A stretch of DNA of 64,000 bases from Trochalopteron elliotii (Eukaryota; Chordata; Aves; Passeriformes; Leiothrichidae). This document shows, in pieces, positions 24,701 to 35,960 of the stretch. The notes below the pieces were generated by a model, which was not told the origin of the DNA, did no database searches, and worked only from the letters and a program-made list of their open reading frames with translations. Within the stretch, counting starts at the first letter, position 1; every line of letters starts with the position of its first letter. Where the stretch lies: contig JANPWX010000038.1 in assembly GCA_024734555.1 (NCBI GenBank), positions 2,242,758 through 2,306,757 of the forward strand, given 5' to 3'. The position numbers and the translations under genes are program-made.

Positions 24701-26057
24701 CTATATGAGCCCTTTTCCTAAAGCTCTCTCTGATCTACAATAAAATAGTAAGTAAAAATTTTTTAAAAATTTATTGAAGATATGCAGGCTCAATTCCTAA
24801 ATTAGACGAAGGACTACAGGCAGATGACTAGTTTATATGACTTATAATTTCAGAATTATTTATCTGAATTGTGAACTGTGGAATTTATGTGTAGAGAGGC
24901 CAATTCCCCTTAACTTACTTTCTGTTAACGTGAGCTGTGGGTTTGTCTGATGAAAAAGAGGATCAATTCACAAATTCTTCTCTATAAAGAAAAGATGATA
25001 AACTCATAATGACTTTCAGTCAGAAAGAGCAGCTCTTGTGTGTTTTTCATAGCCTTCAAATACAGTTCATAATCCTTATTTCATCACTACTATTTTCTCA
25101 TAAGACTGTACCCCTCAGATACCACAATTCAAGCACAAGTAGTGGCAGGAGGTCTCTTACAGGAAAGGGAAGATGAAAGCAAGAGAAAAGAAAGATGTAA
25201 ACCTAGCACTTGTGAGATTTACCAATAAAATGTTATCAGGTAAGTATTTCCAGATCTTGTGGGTTTGGGTATTAATTGGTATGGTATAATTTTGTTTCGT
25301 TTCTTAGCTCACTTTACCTAATGGTCTGCTCCAATAAGACAAAAAAAAAACCCAGATAACCAAACAAAACTCACTGTTATAAAATGGAAAATTTAAAATT
25401 AATTATAAGAAAAGAAAGAGTGTCTGGCTTTCAGAAAAAAAAAAAAAAAAAGAAAATATTTTGCATCTTTGTGGGCAATACAGTAGATGCAAAGGTGAAA
25501 TTTATCCACAGCCAAGTTCAAGAACACTTTTAACACTGTATTTATATGGACAGGTTCCAAGAGCCATTTTTTTCCTAACTAATGGAGGAAAGTGAAAGAT
25601 TACAAAGAAAGGAAATGGTCCACACCTTGCAAGATGCCTTGTTTCTTTGGAACAGCTCATGAACAGTTGAATACAATAATTCTGCCTCCAAAAAGAGTGT
25701 ATCCTTTGTCCTCCAGTCTTTCATGGGTATGTTTCATATCTGTGAGTTAGGTCATTTATCCAAATTACCATTTCTTCTTGCAGGTGCTAGTTTACAGAAA
25801 ACAAGAGCAGAGCTTAACTGCTAAGTGAGAAGTATTTGTAAATCTTAGTGTTGTTTTTCCTGGAAAACAGAGTTGGGAAGTGTGAGTTCATTCTGAATAG
25901 CAAATTTTAACTTCTAGTGTAAGTTACATGTTATGGAGTCAAGATATTATTGTATCAATGGATTTTTACTCCACTGAAGCCACCCAATATAAGTGTAAAA
26001 ACATCTTGGAGTATATCAGAGATTGCTTCAGCCCCTTTTCCTTCCACCTATAGGATT
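21774..26057. other. AT-rich non-coding region
   Basis: No exon or transposon is recognised. A pyrimidine tract ending in TTTCAG lies just before about 23623, followed by an open frame to 23841; this resembles a splice acceptor but has no other support. An A run of 17 lies at 25435-25451. Confidence 0.5.
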
Positions 26058-26385
26058 GTGACCTTCCAGTACATAAAGGAGGCAATAAGAAAGATGGAGA
26101 AAGAATTTTTATGAGAGTGTTTAGTGACAGGACGAGCAGGAAGGGCTTCAAACTGAGAGATAGTAGGTTTAAATTAGATATCAGGAAAAAGTTATATTGA
26201 GGATTGTACAACACGGGAAGAGGTTTCCCAGAGAATCTGTTTATGCCATATCACTGCAAGTGTTCATGGCCAGGCTGGACTGGGATCTGAGCAACCTGAT
26301 CTAGTGAAAGATCCCTGGCCACAGCAGAGGGTTGGAACTAGATGATATTTAAGGTCCCTTCCACTCCAAGCCTTTCTATGATGAT
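26058..26385 (+). mobile_element. CR1 LINE 3' fragment
   Basis: The sequence follows the CR1 3' region in order: CCTTCCAGTACATAAAGGAG, a TAGTGACAGGACGAG segment, a TTAAATTAGATATCAGGAAA segment, GGTTTCCCAGAGAA, GTGTTCATGGCCAGGCTGGA, GGTTGGAACTAGATGATATT, AAGGTCCCTTCCACTCCAAG, and a TTCTATGATGAT tail. It is a 5'-truncated copy without the reverse transcriptase domain. Many substitutions from the usual motif set and a poor tail suggest an old insertion. Confidence 0.93.
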
Positions 26386-29300
26386 CAGATGCTGAGAGTG
26401 ACATTCAGCTTACTGAATGAAGGTGTCTGAATTGCAGTTCTCTGTTTATTATCAAGTCCCTGAGGCCCCTTTGCAACTCTCAGACTCAGTCAGTAGTGTC
26501 AGGAGCAGACTGGAAATGCCTTGCAAAAAGTCATGTCCTGGGTGACATCATTCTCGATATTGCAAAACCAAACCCAGATGCTCTTCCATTGCTTTTCAAC
26601 CCTTTGTTTAGACTGAAGGTGAGGTAAACAAAATTATTTTTATAGTCAGGTCCAGCTCTGAGGAGAACATCCTTAAACTTCTTTCTTTTAACAACCTTAA
26701 GATTCTTGAACTTTTATGACTTACAATATATTTTGGTTGGCACTAATATTGCACAGCAGAGGTGGGTATATTGTGTACTGCTGTTTCTTAAATCTTTCTG
26801 CTCTTGACCATAACAAAATGCCTCAGGGCCAGTGTCAGGGCAGAAAACACAGAGTTATGCAAAATCCACATCCCAGCTTCACACAGATGTTTTGCTGGAA
26901 TGATTCATGTCTCATTTCCACCAGCAGAGCAACAGAATGAGTTGTATCATCTACATCATAAAAGCTGTGCAGTGTCAAATTTTCTACCTTATTCTCGTTC
27001 CTATGGGAAAAGTGATAAACACACTCTGCTTGGCTTTGTTCACCTAGTGACATTCTGCTTGTAGTGGTATTAAGCATTTTCTTTGGTGATATTTAAGTGC
27101 TACTTAGTTTTCCTTCTGCTTTGTTTTTATAATTTCTACTTATTTTACAGTAGGTTTTTTTTTTTTATCTGAGACAGCATCTCTATTTAAATGTCATACC
27201 CCTAGTAATTACTTGTATTTTACATTACCTTGAGGGTAAAAAGCCCTTTCTCTTAAGCAATACATAATTATGTATTACTCACAATGATTGATGGTTTGTT
27301 GAGTGCAGGAGCATGAAATAGTATTCTGAATATTACAACATAGCAAGTCCCACCAAATCTCAAGGATTCAGAACTGTCACACAGATCAGTCATTTTGTAT
27401 TATAATTTTATATTATAAAGGCCTCCCAAAATGATTTAAGCAATAGTAAAAGAAAACACATTCTTCACTTGCAGAGTAGAGGCAACTTGATCACTGTAAT
27501 TGTGGGAAAAACAATATGATATCACAAGGGAAAATAATCTGGAGACAGTTCAAATTTCTTCTACTCATTTGCTGGATGTTTTTTAATGTTATTTGATACG
27601 ACCTCTAAGTCAGAGCAGTTCTATTAAATTAAGTAAAACTGTGCATGCATCAGAACTTAAGGAAAATAATCTTTTTCAGAATTTTTTCAAAGAGGAGTTC
27701 TTTGAGCACACAGAAGTTGAAGATATGAGGCTGTAGCTTTTCACCTCAGGAGTCTGCCCACAAAGCACAGGATGGCATAGCGAGCCAACAGCAAACCTTA
27801 CCTCTGATCTGGTTAGATGACTGATGCTTCTGCTTTCTGGTAAGTATGAAGATCCTCCCAAATTGTCTACCTTTGGGATAGAAACAGTTTATTGTGGTGA
27901 AGAACTTCCCTCACCCTGCTTCTTCTTCTCCCTCCCCACACCCTCCCTGCTCCACATTCACATATTCATGACAATACACTGCAGAAGGGAAAAAAAATGT
28001 TCTGGACAATAGCATTCCCAGACAACGTTGAAGGGTTGGACAAGATCTTCTGAGATTCCAAGATGAGGGTAATTTGAAGATCATAGCTCACAAATACCAG
28101 ATGGGAAATATTTCTACTATTCCTACGCGAAAACAATCAGAACATGGTAAGCATCTTATAATTTGAGCAAAGTTATAGAAAAGACTAGGTAACACTTCAT
28201 AAAAATATATAACAAAAGACACGCAAAATGGACACTTGCGCTACTTTGTTAAGGAAACTTCTCAGTTTGACCCTTACTGAGATTGCAGGGCAGTGACTCT
28301 CCAAGGCCAGAGACTTTCACTGTTGGGACCACAGCCCCTTCACACCAGATAGCTCCAGTGATTGACAAGTGCCCTACTTGACTTCCCACACACCTCACTC
28401 ACACAGCCAGACCTGATTTCCTCACTGGATCTACCCCAGGCTTCCCGTAACAGTCTCAGATATCCAGTCCCATAAAACAATTTTTTCATGGCACATTAAC
28501 GCAGAGACAGCTCCAGCTGTTTTGTACAAACAGAGAAATGGCTGGGCTTTTATGCCCTCACAGCACGCCCAGAGAAAATTCTTGCACTTCCTGCAGAGTA
28601 CTCCATTCCTGCTGAGTCTCCCAGTGTCCATCCACCTGACTGCAACCACCTGTCTTCCTGCCCTTTGTTAAACAAAATGTTGGCATTTCACAGCCGCTTG
28701 TCTAGAGCTCCGACCAAAGCTCAATCTGCATCTCAATTTTCATCCTGTAAACTGAGCTACTAGCACCAGATATATCCCTCAACACCTTGCACAGACAATG
28801 GCATTTAGCAGGCATGGTTATGTATTCAACTTAAAATAAACTAGAGCAGTCCACCAAAACTGTTTTCTCTGATTTGCATGCAGAACAGCTATTCCATTTA
28901 ATGAGACTCACTCACACAGAACTGTAGGAAATGGAAAACTGAAAAAATCAGCCCCCTTGACAAACCTAGAGAATTAAAACTCAAATCTGCTAATATAAAG
29001 AAAATACTATCATACACTTTAAATTAATATTTTATAAACAAAAGTATAGCACTGGAAACCAGAGCTAGATAAAACAGTCCAGTGAAAATACTTTTGACTT
29101 TTCTGAACAGGAAACATCAATTTGGAATACATAACTTTTTCTTCCCCATTAGAACATGGGTAATTTCATGGCTCTTAGCACAAGATGGAAGAGAAATTCA
29201 GCCATTTTTTTGGCAATGACACAGTTTGCCATGCAAAGAAAGTGGTTTGGCCATGATAAAATGCCTTAGAGCTGACCTGCTGCAAAATTGGAAGGTCTTC

Positions 29301-30445
29301 AAGGCCTTTATGCTTTCAAACATTTGAAAGATTTGGAACTGAGAAAACCATGATATTAGCAAATTCCACCCCCAATTTTTTTTACTTTTATGAGTATTAC
29401 ATAGTAAGTGCTTAAAGCACTTTTTTTCTTGTGTAATTGTAAGCACATCATCAGCTGAAGTAAACAAGCAGTGGACAATAATCTCTATCTCTTACAGTCT
29501 CCAAGAGCTTTAACTAATGGGAAGGATGCCAGTAGGACAGGGTTGCTTGTTCTCTAAAGTGCTGGAGAGAGGAAACCTTTGCACTGGAAATTTTTGATGA
29601 TTGGAGGGCTTGGTTATCTCCTTCTCTATTGAGATTGGGGAAGGAGTTCTGAAGAACTGATGCCGGCAGTAGTGTCTTATGTTGCACAACATCCTTTTCC
29701 TGCAGAAAGAATGCTACACTATTGTGGCTGCTTTGATTTGTCAGATGACCTTAAAACACAGACAGAGTGAGTCTAAGGGAGCAAAATGTTTCTCACCACT
29801 CTGCAGTGATGGTTTCATGTCTTGCTTCATGCAGATTTGCTTTTTCCATTGCCGTTGACACAAATAATATTTCCTTTAAGACAGGGAAGTGCATCACTGG
29901 CACAACTGTGAGCTCTGTTTCTGCACTGCTCTGCCTTGCAGCATTATGCATTTTGCTGTGCATTGCACTCCTGTGGTTTTTCTGATGATTTTACAGATGC
30001 AGTGGAGCAGCAGGGAGTAGTTGCACACTACACACATCATGGCAGTAAAACACACTCACGTCCTCACCACACTGCTGGTAGTCACACTAGAGAAAAGATC
30101 TAACACATGACCCACTTCTAGTCCTGGCACTGCTGTATGGTGGCTTGGGGCTATTGAGGGTGGCCAGCAGCAGAGGTAGGTCAATGCATGGTGGGGTCAT
30201 TTTGAAATCACTACAGAAAAATGGAAAGGCAAAATATCAGTTGCAGTGTTCCTGTTCAGCTAATAATGAACAATACCTGCTAGGGATGTAAAGTGTGTGG
30301 TCATTTGCACAAATGTGCTTTCTGCCAAGCATGATTGAATGCTTGAATGAAATATTTTTTTCTGCCTTATAAAGACAAAGACATTGTTGCTATGGTAGTA
30401 GAATCAGAAAACACTAGAGGATGAAGTTATAAGAATTTAGATTAG
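26386..30445. other. Non-coding region with a GC-richer patch
   Basis: No genes are seen. The stretch 28260-28780 is richer in GC and could be an unrecognised old element. Around 28020-28060 there is a GGTTGGACAAGATCTTC-like string similar to a CR1 end, too short to call. The rest is AT-rich. Confidence 0.45.
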
Positions 30446-31005
30446 TGTTCTGGTTTTGGCTGAGATAGAGTTAATTTTCTTCACAGTAGCATGGGGCTGT
30501 GTTCTGGATTTGTGCTGGAAACAGTGTTCATAATTCAGGCATTTTTTCTTTACTGCTGAGCACTACTTGCACATTGCTGAATCCTTTTCTGCTTCTCATC
30601 CCACCCCAACAGTGAGGAAGCTGGGAATGCAGAGGGAATGGGGAGGGGACACAGCTGGGACAGTTGACCCCAAATGACCAAAGGGACATTCCATGCTATA
30701 TGATATGATGCTCAGCATATAAAGGGGGAGAAGAAGAAAGAAGAGGGGGATGCATTTGGAGTAATGGGGTTTGTATTCCCAAGTCATTCACAATGCATCA
30801 GGAGGGAGATGCTGTCTGGAATGGCTGAACACCTGCCTGTGAATGAAGGAATTCCTTTTTTTTCCTTTACTATCATGTTCAGCTATTGCTTTCCCCATTA
30901 GTCTTTATCTCAACACACTTTTCCTCTCCTGATGTCTCCCCAGTCCACTGTGAGTGAGAGGTTTGTGGGTCTTAGTTGCTGACTGGGACTAAACCCCAAC
31001 CTTCA
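30446..31005 (+). mobile_element. ERVL-type solo LTR, near full length
   Basis: The element starts TGTTCTGGTTTTGGCTGAGA and GTTAATTTTCTTC, continues through GCTGTGTTCTGGATTTGTGC, a CCCACCCCAACAG segment, GGGACAGTTGACCCCAAATG, a TATA box (ATATAAAG at 30717-30724), GGCTGAACACCTGCCTGTGA, TCTTTATCTCAACACA, and ends in a GACTGGGACTAAACCCCAAC segment. This order is that of a widespread avian ERVL-type LTR. Five-base flanks ATTAG and ATTTA match at four of five positions, fitting a decayed target duplication. No internal retroviral sequence adjoins it, so it arose by recombination between LTRs. The usual AATAAA-type signal before the R end is degraded. Confidence 0.85.
30716..30724 (+). promoter_or_regulatory. 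TATA box of the solo LTR
   Basis: CATATAAAG sits just after the conserved GATGCTCAG segment, in the position of the core promoter for this LTR. Whether it is still active is unknown. Confidence 0.6.
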
Positions 31006-33259
31006 ATTTAATTTTTTTTTTTTTTTAATGATGTCAGTTTTTTTAGCCATGGTGTGAGAGAGAAGAAAAGTTTTGTGTACTGCAAAATCCCCACAGAGGC
31101 TGAACCCATGAAAACTATTCAGTACCTGGTTTGTGACTAATTTTTTATCACAGACCTTTCAATGGAGATATTTCAGTTAAAATATTATTGCAGATTTTTA
31201 ATGATTTCCCTGTTAGAAGTGAAGGCATGACTTTTTAATCAGGGTGAATTTTCATTTAAAGCAACAACCACTGCATGCAAGGAAAAAAATCTTACTTTTC
31301 TCTGGCGATGAATGCAAAATAAACCATTTAAAATAATATAATATAGCTGATTGTAGGTCTTTATTTATATATGGAAGTGTTCTGAAGAAATTCCAAGTTG
31401 TAAATCCTTCAAATATGGATAGGCTTTCCCCTGATACAATGTAGACGAAGAAGCAAAATTAAGGCAATAGCAGTGGTCTTCTGAACATGCTAGTCAAAGA
31501 GATCATTTTATTGTGACGAGCCTCCTCATAATTTCTAACTCTCTCACATGTTTTAAATCTACCATTGCAATTATTTTTAAAGTGATCATGTGGGTTTTAA
31601 ATCAACTGTCACAAATCACATGATTTCATGGGAGTTTCACAAATCACCTTGATTTGTGTTTCTTGATTAGCATTTCTCTCAGGCATTTCTCATATCTTCA
31701 GCCCAAGACTTAAAAAAAATAAAAATTTTACATGTATATTTCCTGCCTTTCCTACTTTTCCTCAGTCCTCCATCACCATTAGAGGCAATGCAAATGAAAA
31801 TATTGACCTTTTTTCTTCAGGACATTTGATAGTTATATACTTCTCTTCATCCTCCTGCTCAAGAAGGTTACCTTACAGTAACAGGGGTTATTGTTTTCTG
31901 TCACTTTACTGAAACAGCTCTTTATAGGTACCATTCCCAGAAGATGACTTCCCTGATAATATACAAATATTAGTATTCAAAGCATCTGACAGTTTTTGCC
32001 TTCATTTAATATCCACGTACACAGAACAAAAGCTAATGAGTAGTGCTCAAATTACTTGGTGGGTGTGTTATGTTCTACATTTCTTGTGATATATCCAAAA
32101 ATGCCTTCATGACCCTAAAGAAAACCTGGAGACAGGATACATGCTTTTAGATAGTGTGAAAATACGTTACAAATCCCTTTTTTAAATTCATGAATTCTTT
32201 ATTTGTCATGGCAACATCTAAATAACTTACTTTATGGTAACAACCCAACAATCTTCTACAAATTCTAAACTGTTACTAACCCAAATTATTGACATTTCAA
32301 ATTTGCAGTGTATGCTCCAATTCAATGAGATAGTTAAACACATGAATAGTTTTATCCACTTGAGCAGCTCCCGCTGAACAGATTAAAATCATTTTGCAGT
32401 ATTTGATTGCTTAAATATCTTTATGAATTGAGGTCTAAATTTACTGCTGAAACATATATGCTTTTTGTAGAAATACTTGTCTCTTAAAACTGTATTTTTA
32501 AATGATAAATACTGGGTTTTGACTCCAATCTGGTACTCGTATCTGGAATAAATACTTTGGAATTCAAGCTTGTGCTTCTCACACTCTGTGTCATTGTGTT
32601 CAAAGTACTTCAATTATTTTATTTTGAAATTACATCAGCGATACAAACACTGAGATTTTAAATTGCCAAAAATAGTCTTCACAGGTATAATTGAATAGGT
32701 TAGATAATTTGCTGTTTACTTCCTGATCACATGGTCTCTTTTAATGATAACCTTTTAATCAGCAAATACAAGAAATAATCAAGAAAAATATGTATGTGAT
32801 AGAGCAAGCAAGAAACAGCAGGGTGTTTTTCATGCTGGAGTGTGGTGCAAGACAATAAAAGATGCTCATTAGGAATGCACTTCAGTGTTTTCTCTTCATT
32901 GCCTACTAACAAAAAATGAGAACTTGCAATAATATATAAAGCAAATTTTGTCTTCTGCTAAAACATTCTAAATTTGTAAAAATCTATATTTAACTAATTC
33001 TACTCTAAATTCCTTTGTATGAAAGTTTGGAGAAAATGTTTGTCTTTAGCTTTTGATGTTTCTTGTGACATTTTTTACAGCACCTTGGCACAACTGCAAG
33101 CAATTCTGCAATTGGAATTTGATCGCTTCATAAGAACTAATTTTTCATATACCATGAAACATATGAGAACGCTGAGAATTATAGCTCACACTAAATGAGA
33201 TAAGGATATCTTTACTTTTTCAGTGACCTACTCCTTAAAATGAGCAAAAAATCTACGAA
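31006..33259. other. AT-rich non-coding region
   Basis: A T run follows the LTR directly. The rest shows no repeat family or exon that I can support. Confidence 0.5.
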
Positions 33260-33389
33260 GAAAAAACAAAACCAAAACCAAATACAAAAACAAACAAACA
33301 AAACCAAAACAAAACTAAAAAACAAACAATAAAACAAAAATAAAAAACAAAAAAAATTAAAATTTAAAAAAACAAAAACAAAAAAAAAC
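33260..33389 (+). repeat. (CAAAA)n A-rich tract
   Basis: A and C make up almost the whole tract, in irregular CAAAA and CAAAC units. Minus-strand frames here code for Phe/Leu strings and are spurious. A second similar tract lies about 500 bases downstream. Confidence 0.88.
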
Positions 33390-33880
33390 AGGAGAAGGGG
33401 GAAGAAAAGTCCCATCCTCATGGAATAATTACTTTTACAGATGCAAAGAAAAATTTCAGCCTGTTATTTAAAACTACTTACCAGTGGTATTTCTTGTCAA
33501 AATTCATGTGTTCCTGAAGACAGAGGAGAAAACAGAAGTTTTGATTTATAGGAAATTGCCAACTACTTTTAACTACAATACTTCTACTGAAGTAGTAAAC
33601 ATAAAGGAATTACGTGTTTCATTCTGAGATCAGAAGTGTTTCAAACTCAAATACATTGTATGCCATTGTGAAATAGTATTATGGAAATAAAAAAAAAAGT
33701 TTGACTGGCAAGTTGAATATTTATAGCATTTTTCCCCCTCTTATTTACACAACTTTCCGTATATGAATTTGTCTACTGTGAGATCAGGAATACATGCTTT
33801 CCTTTGGGGCTGACCTTGAGCTGCAAAATTATGGCTGGCTGGAGAAGAATAGAAAAACTGAGCCAGAAATAATGCAAGGG
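33390..33880. other. Spacer between two A-rich tracts
   Basis: No gene or repeat is recognised in the roughly 490 bases separating the tracts. Confidence 0.5.
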
Positions 33881-33994
33881 ACACAAAAAAACCCAAAAAT
33901 AACACCAAAAAAAACCCAACAACAACAACAAAAAAAAACCAAAACACACACACACAAAAAAAAAAGCAAACAAAAAAAAACAAACAAAAAAACC
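33881..33994 (+). repeat. Second A/C-rich tract with (CA)n and (CAA)n parts
   Basis: The tract mixes AAACCC, CAACAA and CACACA subunits and is nearly free of G and T. It resembles the tract at 33260-33389 in composition but not in exact unit order. Confidence 0.85.
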
Positions 33995-35564
33995 CCTCAT
34001 AGATATTTGGAAAATAGAGGTTCTTTGCTATTATGAAAAGATAATACACAAGAGGATAGTAAAAAGTACTTTTCAAGTGCATTAGAGGTATCAAACTTGA
34101 TTTAAACTGGTATAAGTTGAAGTAGCACAAGTAGCAAGATAGGCTCATAGCTCATGTATTTGAAGAGAACAAATGTCAGGCTATCAAACCACAATGCAAG
34201 CAAGGAAAAAATGGTAACTGCTCAGAGTATCATCGATATAGATACTTGCATAAACTGCCAAATCTCAGACAAACTGTAACCAGCAAAACTATAGATTTAA
34301 TATTCAGTTGTCTGTCATCTGGTAAAAATCACAGAAACCTAAGCAGTGATTGCTGAATGAATCAGATCTTTTTGCAGTAAGACCTAAGTCTACAAATCCC
34401 TCATCTTTTCATTTGGGACATTTTTTTTGCCAAGAAAACAGGGATTTTACTGAATATCATTGGGTGAGTTTCTACCCACTCAGGCTCCAGACAAAATTTA
34501 TTCAATTTGTTTCTTATATAGATTAAAACAAGAAGTGATGATGTGGAGTGCTGGGGGAAGTGGTGGAGTGAGAATGTGTTTTAAACATGTTGGAATTGTA
34601 AAAAATTTAGAAATGTCCATACTAAATTGGACTAAAAATCTATTTAGGCCACTATCTCCAGCAGGGATTGATGGCACAGGTCTAGGGAAAAGCAGGATAG
34701 GACAAGTTTATAGCAACATTCCTCCATTCTGTTGTCCCAGCCTGCAAGAGGTCATGGCTCAGGGATTTCCAAACCCGAAGGTGGTATCTTTGTATGCAAG
34801 AAAATGAGAGCAGCTAAATTAATGAGGTATCTGAGCAATGAACCCTCTGCCTAAAGAATCTCAAAGCAGTTGTGATTAAGGTAGAAGAGATTTAGCACTT
34901 GTTTTTTTCCTACAGATAATGTCCTGAATGCCTACACTTCTACCATTTTAAACTTAGTTCAGGTGTAATTACACCACTTCAGGGAAGATGCATTTCAACT
35001 ATATGACAATCACAGATACAGACTACACAATTTATAGTGCTTCACTATTCTAAAATATACTCAGAGTAGGAAAAAAATAGTAATATCATCTTGCTTCAAT
35101 AAGAAAAATGACAGTAACCTGTGCTTTGTGTGGGCAAAAACTGGTTTTCTGAGTTTATTTCTCTGGTGAAAAACCAATTGTTTTCAAAGATATTCTCAGG
35201 ATAATATTTTGTCCTGTCTTTAATGTCAATGTTTGCTCAAATTATGATTAAATAGAGAAAACTATTTCTTATTTACAGGGTATGTAAGACACATATGTAG
35301 CTTTGGAATGCTCACCTTAAGAGTAAGGAAAAATTAAAAGAAAAAAAAATAAGAAAACGAGAAGTACATATAGAATCAATTTCATCAACATTATATGAGA
35401 CTTAGAGTATAACATACAGCTGATTTGTGTCTACTGCTTTTCTGAATTCATGCCTGTGTCGCTGAAGTGGTTACAAGAAGATTTTTTTCCTTATAAGAAG
35501 CAGTTCATTATGATATATAGAAACAAGATAAGGATGGTAGGTTTTTGGCTTCTTTTAAAAATTT
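33995..35564. other. Non-coding stretch
   Basis: A 115-codon frame at 34460-34807 (+) is the only notable opening. Its translation (Gly/Ser-containing, with no motif I recognise) is not enough to call a gene. Confidence 0.45.
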
Positions 35565-35960
35565 ATTAGAATCACAAAATCATAGAATGGTTTGGGTTGG
35601 AAATGATCTTAAAGATTACCGAGTTCCAACTCCCCTGTCATTGCCTAAAGCCCCATCCAATCTGGCCTTTTACACTTCCAGAGATGGGAAATCCACAACT
35701 TCTCTGAGCAGCCTCTTCCAAGTGTCTCAGTACTCTTGCAGTAAAGAATTTCTTCCATATATCTAATCTAAACCTACTTTCTTTCAGTTTAAATCCATTA
35801 CTGTTGTCCTATCCCTACAGGCACTTGTACAGGGTCCCTGTCTAGCTTGACCTGCTGGACACACTTCCTTTGATGCAGCCCAGGAGGACACTGTTGACTT
35901 TCTGGACTGCCAGCACACACTGCCAGCTCATGTTGAGTTTCTCATCAACACATACCTTGA
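35565..35960 (-). mobile_element. CR1 LINE 3' fragment, minus strand
   Basis: On the plus strand the copy opens with the complement of the CR1 end (CATAGAATGGTTTGGGTTGG) and proceeds upstream through CCCCATCCAATCTGGCC, CACTTCCAGAGATGGG, CACAACTTCTCTGAGCAGCC, TAAAGAATTTCTTCC, ATCTAATCTAAACCTAC and GTTTAAATCCATTACT. It then jumps to a region ending CAGCTCATGTTGAGTTTCTC, which in CR1 normally lies further 5', so an internal deletion is likely around 35840. Only one octamer remains at the 3' tip. Confidence 0.93.

Noticed and set aside
28015..28060. GGTTGGACAAGATCTTC-like string resembling a CR1 3' end
   Set aside because: Too short, with no octamer tail and no upstream CR1 motifs.
33741..34148. 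135-codon Phe-rich frame on the minus strand
   Set aside because: It is the translation of the A/C-rich tract; low complexity explains the lack of stops.
34460..34807. 115-codon plus-strand frame
   Set aside because: No recognisable domain, no supporting signals and length within chance range.
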